A stretch of 64,000 bases of DNA from REEP01 sp964517265 (lineage in GTDB: Bacteria > Pseudomonadota > Alphaproteobacteria > Rhodospirillales > Defluviicoccaceae). The stretch covers positions 5,373 to 69,372 of the forward strand of contig CAZFBS010000010.1 in assembly GCA_964517265.1 (NCBI GenBank). The letters are read 5' to 3'. The notes under the pieces are model-generated. The model did not search any database. It was not told where the DNA came from and saw only the letters and a program-made list of their open reading frames with translations. This document shows positions 18,788-27,902 of this stretch, in pieces. Numbering within the stretch: position 1 is the stretch's first letter; each line of letters starts with the position of its first letter. The position numbers and the translations under genes were made by a program.

Positions 18788-19960
18788 TCACGTGCTCTCT
18801 CTGGTTTTCGGATCCGCTACCGTTGCATCGGTCGCGCCTTCCGCTTGGTTGAGATTGCGTGCCGCCCGGATCGCCATCTCCGGCACACTATCCGCCACAG
18901 CCTCCAGCTTTTCAGGAAGTTCAGCCCGCAGCCGGGGCAGACTCCCCGGATATTCGCGTTGAAGGAATTCGATCAGCTGTTCACGGATGTGGCAGCGCAG
19001 ATTCCAAGCATCCCCAGAGTTCTTTGCGCCCATCAGAGCGCGAAGTTCCACCACCCGTTCACGTGCATCGGTGACTTGCAACCCCCACACCTCACCGTCC
19101 CACAACTCGTCTGCCTGCAGCTGCGCATACAGTTCTTCCCGGACACGCTGTACCGGGACCGTATAATCGACGTAGAGGAACACCGTTCCCAAAATGTCCG
19201 CTGTCTTGCGCGTCCAGTTTTGGAATGGGCGCTCAATAAAATAGGAGAGCGGCACGACCAAACGGCGGAGGTCCCAGATTCTCACGACGACGAACGTGAC
19301 CCGGATTTCCTCGATCCAGCCCCACTCTCCTTCTACGATCACCACATCGTCGATCCGGATTGGCTGGGTCAGCGCCAACTGGATACCGGCGATCAGATTG
19401 GTCAGGGCTGGTCGCGCGGCAAGACCAGCAACGATGCCGGCAATGCCCGCCGAGGCAAACAAGGTCACGCCGATTTGGCGGATACTTGGGATCGACATCA
19501 AAATAAGCAGAACTGTGAGCACCAGAATCAGCGATGCCAAAATGCGCTGCATGACACCAACCCTGGTCATCATCTCACGGGCCAGCAGGTTGTCCGCCGC
19601 GGCGAGGTCGTATTTGGTCGTCACCACATCCTTGATCACCCAGGTGAGCTTGAACGCCAGCCAACCCATGGCGCCGGTGAATGTGAGAGCAAGCATGCGC
19701 TCCAAGCTGCTTTTCATCTCCAGTGGAATTGGCAAGCTGGGAAGGACGAGAAAAAGCGCAAGAATGGCGAAAAGCGCCTTGGCCGGTTGATTGGAATACC
19801 GCAGCACGCTGTTCGCGATCGGTCTTTTGGTCTGATCGACGAGCCGCCTCGTTACGATGAAGAAAATTCGATGAAAACCAAGCGCCAGAATGAGGGCGGC
19901 AATGAGGATGATAAGGGTCCAGCCCCACTCGGCCCAAGCGTCGACAATCGCTGTCTGCAT
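18788..19960 (-). CDS. MscS-family mechanosensitive channel
   Basis: A 390-residue small-conductance mechanosensitive channel homologue. It has an N-terminal helix (about 13-35), further hydrophobic segments near 60-75, 85-105 and 140-160, the pore-lining TM3 rich in Gly/Ala (FASAGIAGIVAGLAARPALTN), and the beta domain (RIDDVVIVEGEWGWIEEI). The C-terminal alpha/beta domain has divergent sequence. The likely role is release of osmolytes on hypo-osmotic shock. Start ATG 19960 has GGGCAG upstream. The hydrolase gene begins 148 bases downstream on the same strand. Confidence 0.9.
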   Translation of the reverse strand: MQTAIVDAWAEWGWTLIILIAALILALGFHRIFFIVTRRLVDQTKRPIANSVLRYSNQPAKALFAILALFLVLPSLPIPLEMKSSLERMLALTFTGAMGWLAFKLTWVIKDVVTTKYDLAAADNLLAREMMTRVGVMQRILASLILVLTVLLILMSIPSIRQIGVTLFASAGIAGIVAGLAARPALTNLIAGIQLALTQPIRIDDVVIVEGEWGWIEEIRVTFVVVRIWDLRRLVVPLSYFIERPFQNWTRKTADILGTVFLYVDYTVPVQRVREELYAQLQADELWDGEVWGLQVTDARERVVELRALMGAKNSGDAWNLRCHIREQLIEFLQREYPGSLPRLRAELPEKLEAVADSVPEMAIRAARNLNQAEGATDATVADPKTREST

Positions 19961-20377
19961 TTTCTGCCCGTTCGTTTCCTGTTCTCAGAGAGTCGCTCTT
20001 GCTTCCGCCATGGGCCTCGATCAGTAAGGAAACACATTCGTTGCAGGTCCGCCGGCGGATTCTAGACTCGCCCACGCTCTCCTGAAAAGAATGCGTACGG
20101 GGCGGGAACTTTCGCTGAGGCCTGCTGTTCTTTCTGTTGCTGATGGAGAGGTCTCGTCCCAGCACCGCCTCCCCAGTCACCCTCGACGGCGAGGCCCTCC
20201 ATCAGCACTCTCATGCATCCGACCACCGGTCTTACAATCCCCCTACCCGGTTGTGTTGATAAGTATCCCCTACAGATGGGGGTTCGCTGCCTCCGCAGTA
20301 TGCGGTTGAAGGCATCCCCGGGCAATTCCGCGCGCTCGGATATTGCGTTCGTTGCCCCGCATGTTCATTTTCTTCGG
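19961..20377. other. Divergent intergenic region, no gene supported
   Basis: About 417 bases between the start of the MscS gene and the preferred start of the next hydrolase. The hydrolase frame is open back to 20213, but that N-terminal stretch is not protein-like and no start in it has a ribosome-binding site. A short GC hairpin (CCCC/GGGG) lies near 20268-20282. Confidence 0.4.
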
Positions 20378-21766
20378 ATGTCTCGTCCGATACCGCATGG
20401 AGGGGCGCGAGCATCTCTCCTCACGCGCTGGATCCCCTGGCCGTGGCTGGACACGGTCAGTTTGTCCTTTGTTACCCAGATCTACCTCCCCCTTTCCCGC
20501 GGCTGGGCGGCCGCCTGTGGCTGCGGGGAAGACATCGAGCGTTTTCGTAGCGAGGCAGAGATTGCCCTGCCGAGCACCGTGATCGCTCCCATACTGATGC
20601 AGACCGATTACCTGGCGCGGCGGTACAAGGCAGCGACTGCGCATTGGGAAAGTGCGTTCTTCGCCAATCGCGCGCCACCTGAACATCGCTTGGCAGCCAT
20701 CGAACGTGCCCGCAATCGCGCCGCGACGCAGTTCATGCTGTCTCGCACCAGCTTCGCCCCGTGGTTCCGTCAGTTTCCGCCGGTGCGCTGGCAGATGGCG
20801 TCTCCGGGCACGATGGAAATCCGGCATGGCGATTATCAGACAGCACCGGAGGTCGCCTATTTCCCAAATCGACAGCCTGAGATCGCCCAATCACATCCCT
20901 ACCGTCGTGGACGGACACGAAAGTATTGGCTTCGGTTCATCTCACCTCTACTCGGCGATACCGTCTGGGCGCGGGTTGTCGAGCCGCTCGATGTCGCCGA
21001 TCCGCCGACTCTGATCTTTCTCCATGGCATCGCGATGGAGCAGGATTTGTGGCCGCCGACGCGGAATGCGCTGGGGGATCTGGCAAACCAAGGCATTCGC
21101 GTTATACGGCCGGAAGGCCCCTGGCATGGGCGGCGAATGCTGAAAGGGTTCTATGGCGGAGAGCCTGTTCTGGCGCGAGGACCGGACGGCCTACTGACGT
21201 TCCTGCGCTCCTGGATTGGCGAAACGGCAGCCCTGGTTGCCTGGGCACGGGAGAGTGGCAGCCCGCGCGTGGCCGTCGGTGGTGCCTCTCTTGGCGCTCT
21301 CACCAGTCAGTTGGCGGCGACCGTGTGCGGATCGTGGCCCGAAACCTTGCGGCCCGACGCCCTCCTGTTGATCGCGACGACGGGTAGACCAATGGAGATC
21401 GTGACCACCGGCAGCTTGGCGCGCGGCATCGGCCTGCCCGGGAAATTGCAAACGACCGGCTGGACCGGACCGCGTCTTGAGCGATGGCTTGGCTTGTTCG
21501 AACCTCGGATGCCGCCGGTGGTGGACCCGGAGCGGATTGTCATCGTGCTCGGTCGGGCGGATGATTTGATGCCGCATGACGGCGGCGTCGATCTTGCGCT
21601 TCGGTGGAAGGTTCCGGCGGAGAATGTCTTCGTGCAACCTCAGGGGCACTTCTCGGTCTCGCTCGCCTTGCTCAACGATCCAACGCCGATGCGGCGCTTC
21701 AGCACGATCATGCATCCGCAGGCTGCCCTTCCCTCACCGCGCCGCCGACTGATCCGGCCGTTCTAA
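20378..21766 (+). CDS. Alpha/beta-hydrolase-fold protein, unknown substrate
   Basis: Core alpha/beta-hydrolase features follow a long N-terminal region: a beta strand plus oxyanion HG (LIFLHGIAMEQDLW), an arginine-rich GPWHGRRM loop, the nucleophile elbow GGASLGA, an acid-bearing strand (VIVLGRADD) and a late His (QPQGHFS). The architecture recalls the ABHD18-like hydrolases, but I cannot assign a reaction. The start is uncertain: ATG 20378 precedes the first protein-like sequence, while the frame is open from 20213; neither has a clear Shine-Dalgarno. The stop overlaps the stop of the convergent hemerythrin gene by 4 bases. Confidence 0.7.
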   Translation: MSRPIPHGGARASLLTRWIPWPWLDTVSLSFVTQIYLPLSRGWAAACGCGEDIERFRSEAEIALPSTVIAPILMQTDYLARRYKAATAHWESAFFANRAPPEHRLAAIERARNRAATQFMLSRTSFAPWFRQFPPVRWQMASPGTMEIRHGDYQTAPEVAYFPNRQPEIAQSHPYRRGRTRKYWLRFISPLLGDTVWARVVEPLDVADPPTLIFLHGIAMEQDLWPPTRNALGDLANQGIRVIRPEGPWHGRRMLKGFYGGEPVLARGPDGLLTFLRSWIGETAALVAWARESGSPRVAVGGASLGALTSQLAATVCGSWPETLRPDALLLIATTGRPMEIVTTGSLARGIGLPGKLQTTGWTGPRLERWLGLFEPRMPPVVDPERIVIVLGRADDLMPHDGGVDLALRWKVPAENVFVQPQGHFSVSLALLNDPTPMRRFSTIMHPQAALPSPRRRLIRPF

Positions 21767-22314
21767 GATGCAGCCTCCAGATCCGCCTCTGAAGCAAAGG
21801 AGGCAGCGGCATCAAAATTGAACATGCCATGGGCTTCGGCCACGCAATCGGCTTCCGGATGGCTTTCGACATAGGGACGATAGGCCATATCCTGCAGGAG
21901 GATGTGGTGGTTCAACCAACCCTTGAGAAAATGCAGCATGTCGGGAGCAGCGACCGACCGCATGTCTTCCTGGAAACGTTGCTGCAAATCCCGCACCTCG
22001 TTGGTCAGCGCAACGTGATCCTCGTGATGTTGCCCCAGAGCCGGATATCCACACGCTGCCATCACCGCTTCTTCGCGAGCAAAATGGAAAACTGTATAGG
22101 CAACCAGAACTTCGAACGCCTGAGACATCAACCGAGGCGAACCTTCGCTACTGTCGGAACTCGCCTCGTCCAAACGGTTGATGAGCCCGATCAGGACCTT
22201 GTGATCCCGATCCAGGCGCGAAACACCGACACTCATTGCCTGTGACCATCTGAGAAACGCCATCGCGGTTCTCGCTCGTTCAATCTTTTCCATGTCCGGC
22301 ACCATGTCGGCCAC
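21763..22314 (-). CDS. Bacteriohemerythrin
   Basis: Non-heme di-iron O2-binding four-helix bundle. The iron ligands are visible: His38 (DRDHK), His77 and Glu81 (HFAREE), HxxxH at 96-100 (HHEDH), and HHxxxxD at 136/137-142. Likely roles are O2 sensing, delivery or storage. Numbering is from GTG 22314; ATGs at 22305 or 22293 are also possible and none has a good ribosome-binding site. The C-terminal extension of about 35 residues is acidic and has no recognised function. A second hemerythrin lies at 29257. Confidence 0.88.
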   Translation of the reverse strand: MADMVPDMEKIERARTAMAFLRWSQAMSVGVSRLDRDHKVLIGLINRLDEASSDSSEGSPRLMSQAFEVLVAYTVFHFAREEAVMAACGYPALGQHHEDHVALTNEVRDLQQRFQEDMRSVAAPDMLHFLKGWLNHHILLQDMAYRPYVESHPEADCVAEAHGMFNFDAAASFASEADLEAAS

Positions 22315-22485
22315 TGATCGAGGCTATCACAAAGCTGCAGGGGCTCCAACGGCGGGAGAACTGTCACCCCGATACGGGGCGCGGCATTGACCAAGGCGAG
22401 AGATCAACCGGTGCTGCGTGAAGGTCCTCACACTGCATCCGCAGCAGAAAGAGGCAAAAATTTTCCGCGAAGAACTGATTGTAGG

Positions 22486-22971
22486 TTACAGGCTGACGAT
22501 CGGCTCCACTTTGATGACCGGCTCAAGCACAACCGGGAAATTCACCGAGTTGGCAATGAAACACTTCTTCGATGCGGCTTCGTGAAGGCTTTTGGCATGC
22601 TCGATAACCGCCCCAGCCTCCATCATCACCTCCGGCCGCAGCGTCACCTGAGTGAACCGCCCCACGCCCCCCGGCCCCACCTCCATGGTGCCGACGGCTT
22701 GGTCGCTGTAAGAAACCACGGTAAGTCCCGCATCGACGCAAAGATGCAGATACCACAGCATGTGGCACGCTGAAACAGCGGCCACGAGCAGATCCTCTGG
22801 GCTGTAGCGACTGGAATCGCCGCGAAATGCGGGATCCGACGAACCTTCGAGCGGCTGCTTATCGATACCCTCGATTACATGGTCGCGACTGTAGGCACTG
22901 TAGGCGGAAGTTCCGGTTCCACGGTTGCCGGTCCAGCGTACCGTGATATTGTAGACGTGCTCTCTAGCCAT
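22486..22971 (-). CDS. OsmC/Ohr-family peroxiredoxin
   Basis: A 161-residue OsmC-superfamily protein that would reduce organic hydroperoxides with a Cys pair. Both cysteines are in family positions: Cys69 (AVSACHMLWYL) and Cys137 (KKCFIANSVNFPV). The YSPEDLLVAA helix is typical. The ATG at 22971 lies one base after the trpC stop; its ribosome-binding site AGGAGG lies within the last codons of trpC, so translation is probably coupled to the trp operon. No functional tie to tryptophan synthesis is known. Confidence 0.9.
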   Translation of the reverse strand: MAREHVYNITVRWTGNRGTGTSAYSAYSRDHVIEGIDKQPLEGSSDPAFRGDSSRYSPEDLLVAAVSACHMLWYLHLCVDAGLTVVSYSDQAVGTMEVGPGGVGRFTQVTLRPEVMMEAGAVIEHAKSLHEAASKKCFIANSVNFPVVLEPVIKVEPIVSL

Positions 22972-22972
22972 T

Positions 22973-23797
22973 TCAGGCCTCCTCTCTCAATTCACCCTGA
23001 AACAAGGCAGTCGTTGCCAAGAGGGATCGCGTCGCAGCTTCGATGTCAGGCTGGCTCATCAATGCTTCACCAACGAGAAAACAGCGGACTCCGTGAGCAG
23101 CCATCCTTGCGAGGTCTACCGGTGCGGATAACCCGCTTTCGCTAACAATCAGCCGGTCCGCCGGAACCTGGGGAGCGAGTGCCTGGGTGATGGCGAGATC
23201 CACCTCCAAAGTCTTCAGATTCCGATTGTTGATGCCGATCAGAGACGTTTTCAGCGTCAATGCCCGCTCCAATTCGGTCGCGTCGTGAACCTCGACCAGA
23301 ACATCCATGCCGAACTCGTGTGCTTCGTCCGCAAGCTCGGCTGCATGAACATCGTCGAGGGCGGCTATGATCAAGAGAATGCAATCGGCACCAATCGCCC
23401 GCGCCTCCGCCACCTGATACCGATCAAGAATGAAATCCTTGCGCAGAACCGGCAGGTCGACAGCCTCGCGTGCCATAGTGAGAAAGGCATCCTCGCCCTG
23501 AAAATAAGGCTGATCAGTCAGGACGGACAGGCAGGTTGCACCACCGGCACGGTAAGCCTTGGCGATCGCTTTCGGATCGAAATCTGCCCGAATTAGGCCG
23601 CGCGAGGGGGATGCCCGCTTGATCTCGGCAATCAGGCCGTAGCCCTGGCCTGCCGCATCGGCGAGATGCGCGGAGAAATGACGAGGTGGCGGGAGTGCGG
23701 CGGCGGCGCTTTCGACCGCTGCCTGAGGCCGTGTTCTTTTGCATGCGGCAATGTGCTCGCGCTTGTCCGCACAAATTCGTGCCAGAATATCGCTCAT
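22973..23797 (-). CDS. trpC: Indole-3-glycerol-phosphate synthase
   Basis: Converts CdRP to indole-3-glycerol phosphate in tryptophan synthesis. It is a TIM barrel with conserved LIAEIKRASPSRG, the catalytic Lys segment VLRKDFILDRYQV, GINNRNLKTLEVD and a VSESGLS phosphate loop. It is not fused to TrpF. The frame is open to 23821, but ATG 23797 overlaps the trpD stop as ATGA, the usual coupling arrangement, giving 274 residues. Confidence 0.96.
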   Translation of the reverse strand: MSDILARICADKREHIAACKRTRPQAAVESAAAALPPPRHFSAHLADAAGQGYGLIAEIKRASPSRGLIRADFDPKAIAKAYRAGGATCLSVLTDQPYFQGEDAFLTMAREAVDLPVLRKDFILDRYQVAEARAIGADCILLIIAALDDVHAAELADEAHEFGMDVLVEVHDATELERALTLKTSLIGINNRNLKTLEVDLAITQALAPQVPADRLIVSESGLSAPVDLARMAAHGVRCFLVGEALMSQPDIEAATRSLLATTALFQGELREEA

Positions 23798-24837
23798 GAC
23801 GACGGTCCGTCCGGACCGCACGTGACTGCCACCAGTTTCGCCAGCGTTGCGCGCGCGCGCCCAGAGTCAAGGGCATCTGCGGCCACCGCGACGCCCTCGG
23901 CAAGATCGGTCACCTTCCCGGCGACAAGCAGAGCTCCCGCGGCATTGAACACGACGATATCGCGAAACGGGCCGCGCTCACCGCCAAGCATTGCCCGCAT
24001 CGCCGCCGCATTGGTTTCCGCGTCGCCGCCACGAATGTCTTCGGGTGATGCGCGCGGCAACCCGGCTTCCTCCGGCGTGACCTCGAAGGTGCGGATCTCC
24101 CCGTCCGAGAGCTCGGCAACAAAGGACGGTCCGGTCGTGGTCATTTCGTCAAGCCCATCGGCTCCGTGAACGACCCACGCCCGCTCGGAGCCGAGGTTGC
24201 CCAGAACTTGGGCCATCGGCCCGATCCACTCCCGGGCAAAGGATCCGGAAAACTGCCTGCGGACGCCAGCGGGATTCGACAGCGGACCCAGAAGGTTGAA
24301 AACGGTCCGCGTGCCAAGCTCGACACGCGGGCCTGCCACGTGGCGCATCGCGCTGTGGTGACGAGGCGCCATCAGGAACGCGATCCCCACTTCGTGCAAT
24401 GCCCGCCCGATCACCTCCATCTCGGCGTCGAGATTCACCCCGAGCGCCGCCAGAACGTCGGCGGCACCACAGCGGGACGACAGAGCCCGGTTACCGTGCT
24501 TCGCGACAGGCACTCCACAGGCCGCGACCACCAGTGCCGCACCAGTGGAAATGTTGAACGTACCCGAGGCATCCCCACCGGTTCCCACGATATCGATGGC
24601 ACCTGCCGGAGCCGTGACCCTCAGCGCCTTCTCCCGCAGCGCCTGAACTGCACCGGTAATCTCCTCAACCGTCTCGCCCCGCACGCGAAGAGCCATCAGG
24701 AACGCCCCGATCTGCGCGGGGGTGGCATCACCGGACATAATAATGGCAAAGGCCTCGTAGGCCTCCTCCCGCCCGAGCGTAGCGCCGGACGCCACCCGCG
24801 CCAGCACCGCTTTCATCTTGATCAGCGAGTCGCTCAC
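23794..24837 (-). CDS. trpD: Anthranilate phosphoribosyltransferase
   Basis: Transfers phosphoribose from PRPP to anthranilate. The PRPP-binding motif DIVGTGGDASGTFNIST, KHGNRALSSRCGAADVL and the GPLSNPAG region are all present. GTG 24837 is chosen because it overlaps the trpG stop as GTGA and has AAGGAG upstream; the longer frame to 24864 would run into trpG. Length is 347. It is the middle gene of trpG-trpD-trpC, with 4-base overlaps on both sides. Confidence 0.96.
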   Translation of the reverse strand: MSDSLIKMKAVLARVASGATLGREEAYEAFAIIMSGDATPAQIGAFLMALRVRGETVEEITGAVQALREKALRVTAPAGAIDIVGTGGDASGTFNISTGAALVVAACGVPVAKHGNRALSSRCGAADVLAALGVNLDAEMEVIGRALHEVGIAFLMAPRHHSAMRHVAGPRVELGTRTVFNLLGPLSNPAGVRRQFSGSFAREWIGPMAQVLGNLGSERAWVVHGADGLDEMTTTGPSFVAELSDGEIRTFEVTPEEAGLPRASPEDIRGGDAETNAAAMRAMLGGERGPFRDIVVFNAAGALLVAGKVTDLAEGVAVAADALDSGRARATLAKLVAVTCGPDGPSS

Positions 24838-25445
24838 ATTCTTGCTCCTTCGGCGGTCATGCAAGCCGCCTCGAAGCCCTGGACGAGCCCGAGAAAGTTG
24901 CGCAGCAAGGCGTGGCCGTGCTCCGTTGCGATGCTCTCTGGGTGGAACTGCACGCCGTAGATGGGGAGCGTCCGATGGGCGAGGCCCTGAATAACACCAT
25001 CTTCGCTTTCCGCGGTCACTGCAAGACAGGCGGGCAACCCTTCCCGGGCCACCATCAGAGAGTGATAGCGGTTCGCGGTGAAGGGGCTCGGCAACCCCAC
25101 GAAGAGATCGGTGCCAGCATGACTGACGGCACTCGTTTTACCATGCATCGGCAAGGGCGCGCGCGCAATCTGCCCTCCGAACGCTTGGCCGATGCTCTGG
25201 TGCCCCAGGCAAACACCGAGAAGGGGTATCCGGCCCGCCGCTTGCCTAATCAGATCGAGGCAAATGCCGGCGCGGTCTGGATCACATGGACCTGGTGAAA
25301 TGACGATAGCCCGCGGGCGCATCGCCAGCGCATCCGCGACCGAGAGGACATCGTTCCGCCTCACTTCGACGTCGATCCCGAGTTCGCCGAGATAATGAAA
25401 CAGATTGTAGGTAAAACTGTCGTAGTTATCGATAAGCAGAAACAT
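24834..25445 (-). CDS. trpG: Anthranilate synthase glutamine amidotransferase component
   Basis: Class I glutaminase that feeds ammonia to TrpE. Catalytic triad: Cys79 (GVCLGHQ), His168 and Glu170 (QFHPES). The N terminus MFLLIDNYDSFTYNL is diagnostic of TrpG/PabA; presence in a trp operon favours TrpG, but dual use with PabB cannot be excluded. trpE is not adjacent: the upstream gene is the unrelated epimerase. No Shine-Dalgarno is visible, and the start codon sits in a perfect inverted repeat (25441-25456). Confidence 0.94.
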   Translation of the reverse strand: MFLLIDNYDSFTYNLFHYLGELGIDVEVRRNDVLSVADALAMRPRAIVISPGPCDPDRAGICLDLIRQAAGRIPLLGVCLGHQSIGQAFGGQIARAPLPMHGKTSAVSHAGTDLFVGLPSPFTANRYHSLMVAREGLPACLAVTAESEDGVIQGLAHRTLPIYGVQFHPESIATEHGHALLRNFLGLVQGFEAACMTAEGARM

Positions 25446-25456
25446 ATCAATATGTT
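25441..25456 (-). promoter_or_regulatory. Inverted repeat spanning the trpG start codon
   Basis: AACATAT and ATATGTT form a perfect 7+7 inverted repeat with a 2-nt spacer, and the trpG ATG lies inside the second arm (minus strand). It could be an operator or a weak RNA hairpin masking initiation. Confidence 0.4.
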
Positions 25457-25623
25457 AGCCGCATCTGGTCGGTATGCGCATGAAACATTGGGAAAAATTG
25501 AACGTTCATTCGCCCTGCATTGTCTTGCTGCACCATGCCGTTCCGTCTTTATGGCGTCAAGATGGCGCCATTCAAATTGCACAACCATTCAAATTGCCGC
25601 GGCCGCACACCGGCGACGCTGGC

Positions 25624-26655
25624 TCATGACGAGATTGAGTCAAGTTCAGTCGCTCCGGCACCGGAGCCTTCAAGCCTCGGAAGCGAACGCCGGACATGGC
25701 CGCTTTTCATTAACCATAGGATCGCGTCCGACAGGGCGTGTGCGAGCGGTCTCGGATTCACTCCCAACTCGCTGAGGGGGCGAGCCTGTTTGAGGTCCGG
25801 CGGCCAGCGGGTGAGGCGCACGCCCTCCAGCGACGCCGGCGGGCGCTTCCCAGTCAATCGGTCCGCCGCAAGTTCGCCGATCGCTGCTGCCGCGAACCCC
25901 AAGGCATAGGGAACCCTCAGGCGCGGCATCGGCACACCCGTAATCTCGTGGATAAGCCGAAGAATTTCGGGCAGACGGCGTGTGCCACCCTCAAGGATGT
26001 ACCGTTGTCCGATCATTCCCGTTTCGGCCGCGCGCACGTGACCAAGAGCCGCATCCTCAACGTGAATCATGTTCAACGCGCAGTCCATGAATGCCGGGGT
26101 CGCACCGTTGATGAAATCCAGGATCATTCGCGTGGGCGGAGTCAGATGACGGTCTCCCGGACCGATTGGAAGGGTGGGACTGACGACAACAACCGGCACT
26201 CCAGCTTGCGCCGCGGCAAACGCTTCCTGCTCGGCAAGAAATTTGGATCGGCAGTAGGCGCCCGGCATATCCGCCAGTCTCGGAAGCACGGTGTTGCCGT
26301 TGCGACCGGCTTTGCCGAATAGAATCGCAGCCGTTGATGTATAAACGAGCCGCTCGACCCGCTGCCGCGCCGCTTGCGCCAGCACAATGCGGGTGCCCTC
26401 AAGGTTGATCGCCCGGAAGTCGTCTTTCCGTCGGGCCCAGAGATGCGGATTGCCAGCGATGTGGAAGACTCGCTGAACCCCCTCCATCGCCTCGGCGACA
26501 GCCACCGGATCCGTCACCGAACCCTTGATCAGGTCGACATCCGCCGCCGGTTCGGGATCAATATCGAGAACCCGCACCTGCCTTCCTTGCTGCAGAAGCA
26601 GATTGACGACATGGCGGCCGAGGAAGCCGCTGCCACCGGTAACGAGGTCCATCAT
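25624..26655 (-). CDS. NAD-dependent epimerase/dehydratase (HpnA-like)
   Basis: Extended short-chain dehydrogenase/reductase, 343 residues. The Rossmann motif TGGSGFLG (about 6-13), an acidic residue at the end of beta-2 (VRVLDID), the catalytic Ser/Thr (YTSTAA) and YxxxK (YCRSKFLAEQ) are all visible. The segment around HIAGNPHLWARRKDDF and the overall pattern resemble hopanoid-associated sugar epimerase HpnA, but 3-beta-HSD-like or sugar epimerase roles are equally possible. It starts 6 bases after the paraoxonase-like gene stops, so they form an operon. Confidence 0.82.
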   Translation of the reverse strand: MMDLVTGGSGFLGRHVVNLLLQQGRQVRVLDIDPEPAADVDLIKGSVTDPVAVAEAMEGVQRVFHIAGNPHLWARRKDDFRAINLEGTRIVLAQAARQRVERLVYTSTAAILFGKAGRNGNTVLPRLADMPGAYCRSKFLAEQEAFAAAQAGVPVVVVSPTLPIGPGDRHLTPPTRMILDFINGATPAFMDCALNMIHVEDAALGHVRAAETGMIGQRYILEGGTRRLPEILRLIHEITGVPMPRLRVPYALGFAAAAIGELAADRLTGKRPPASLEGVRLTRWPPDLKQARPLSELGVNPRPLAHALSDAILWLMKSGHVRRSLPRLEGSGAGATELDSISS

Positions 26656-26661
26656 CGTCCT

Positions 26662-27852
26662 TCAGCCGTTCGGTCGGCCAAGATCGCAAAGCAGCAGACC
26701 CTCGTCGGTGACAGAGCCCGCGATCAAGAAACCGCCGTGCGCGACGGCAATGGTCGCCGCTGCCAAAGGCTCACCCTCATCGTTTGCATACAAGATCTGC
26801 TGCGATCCATCCCGGATATTCACCTCAAGGATTCGCGTCGGCGCGGTGTCGAGCAGCGAACTCCAACGATAGCGATACGCGCCCAGTCTCAGCAGCGAAG
26901 GATGCACCGCGACCAGCAGCACGTGTTCCGACGCCCAGGAAAGGTTATCGGGGCCGCCGTCAATGGCAATGGTACGCACCGGTGCTTCGCGCTCCCCGAT
27001 CCTTTTGACATCGTTCCGGCGATACACTAGCAGCGCCTGATCCCGGGTCGCCGCGACATAAACGTGCTGCGCGTCGATCGCCAATCCATTGGCAAAGGCG
27101 ATCCCCTGGGCGATCGGAATGACGGTGCTTGCTCCTGTTGCTGAATCGATCTCCACTTGCACCACGTTCCCCCTCTTCAAGCCAAGCGTTTGCTCCAAAT
27201 GCCGGCCCCAGCGGCCGCACGAAGCACCGTCGTTGCTGACAAGGAAACGATCCGGACCGAGCCCGGCAATTTCGTTCGCGCGGCACAACCGTTGCTCGCG
27301 TACCGTCTGCCGGTGGTGAAGAGCACCCGCTTTCTCCACATTGAACACTTCAACCGTGGGATCCACTGCTCCTCGCTCGCTCACCTCCCCGCTAGCCAAG
27401 TTGGGGCTTCGAGGCCGATCGCGGCGGTTGATGACGTAAAGAACCCCGTCGCCGTCCGCTTCGACGACAAGGTCGATACCGTGAGGATGCAGCGAATTTT
27501 CAATCTTGAAGGAGGCTGTCAGATCGGCAACTTCAAGTCGATTTGACTGAAGCGAGCGTTGGTCCAAGGATAGCCGATAGATGCCGCCTTGAGGGGGGTG
27601 GCTCCCGCCCTCGGCTGAATGGTTTTCGACAGCCCAGCGATCATCGACCGACAAATAGGCGATGTCGGCCGCCGGGTGAACCGCGATGTCTTCAATTCCC
27701 CGCAAGGAAAGGCCGGATTCTGCCTCGGTCACTACCGCCTTACGGCAACCGGAAACCGAGAACTCGGCTACAGGCTCTGGGTCCGCGGAAATCTTGGCGG
27801 CACACAGACAAGCAAGAGCTCCGAAGACGGCAACAGCTGGTCGCTTCCGCAT
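26662..27852 (-). CDS. Exported paraoxonase/arylesterase-like beta-propeller protein
   Basis: A 396-residue protein with an N-terminal signal peptide (about 1-23) and a six-bladed propeller of the SMP-30/PON type. PON-like calcium and active-site signatures occur in order: EDIAVHP, LHPHGIDL, VLYVINRRD, CRANEIAGLGPDRFLVSND (Asn/Asp ligands) and FANGLAID. Animal and bacterial PONs hydrolyse lactones and aryl esters; the substrate here is unknown, and the location is probably periplasmic. It lies between the sulfotransferase (50 bases upstream) and the epimerase (6 bases downstream). Confidence 0.8.
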   Translation of the reverse strand: MRKRPAVAVFGALACLCAAKISADPEPVAEFSVSGCRKAVVTEAESGLSLRGIEDIAVHPAADIAYLSVDDRWAVENHSAEGGSHPPQGGIYRLSLDQRSLQSNRLEVADLTASFKIENSLHPHGIDLVVEADGDGVLYVINRRDRPRSPNLASGEVSERGAVDPTVEVFNVEKAGALHHRQTVREQRLCRANEIAGLGPDRFLVSNDGASCGRWGRHLEQTLGLKRGNVVQVEIDSATGASTVIPIAQGIAFANGLAIDAQHVYVAATRDQALLVYRRNDVKRIGEREAPVRTIAIDGGPDNLSWASEHVLLVAVHPSLLRLGAYRYRWSSLLDTAPTRILEVNIRDGSQQILYANDEGEPLAAATIAVAHGGFLIAGSVTDEGLLLCDLGRPNG

Positions 27853-27902
27853 CGCCCGTTTTCAACCGATCATCCCACCGAGGGATAGGCAAATTGCTGT
27901 AC

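Noticed and set aside
18845..20065. 406-codon plus-strand frame
   Set aside because: Antisense to the MscS gene; His/Gln-rich shadow without motifs.
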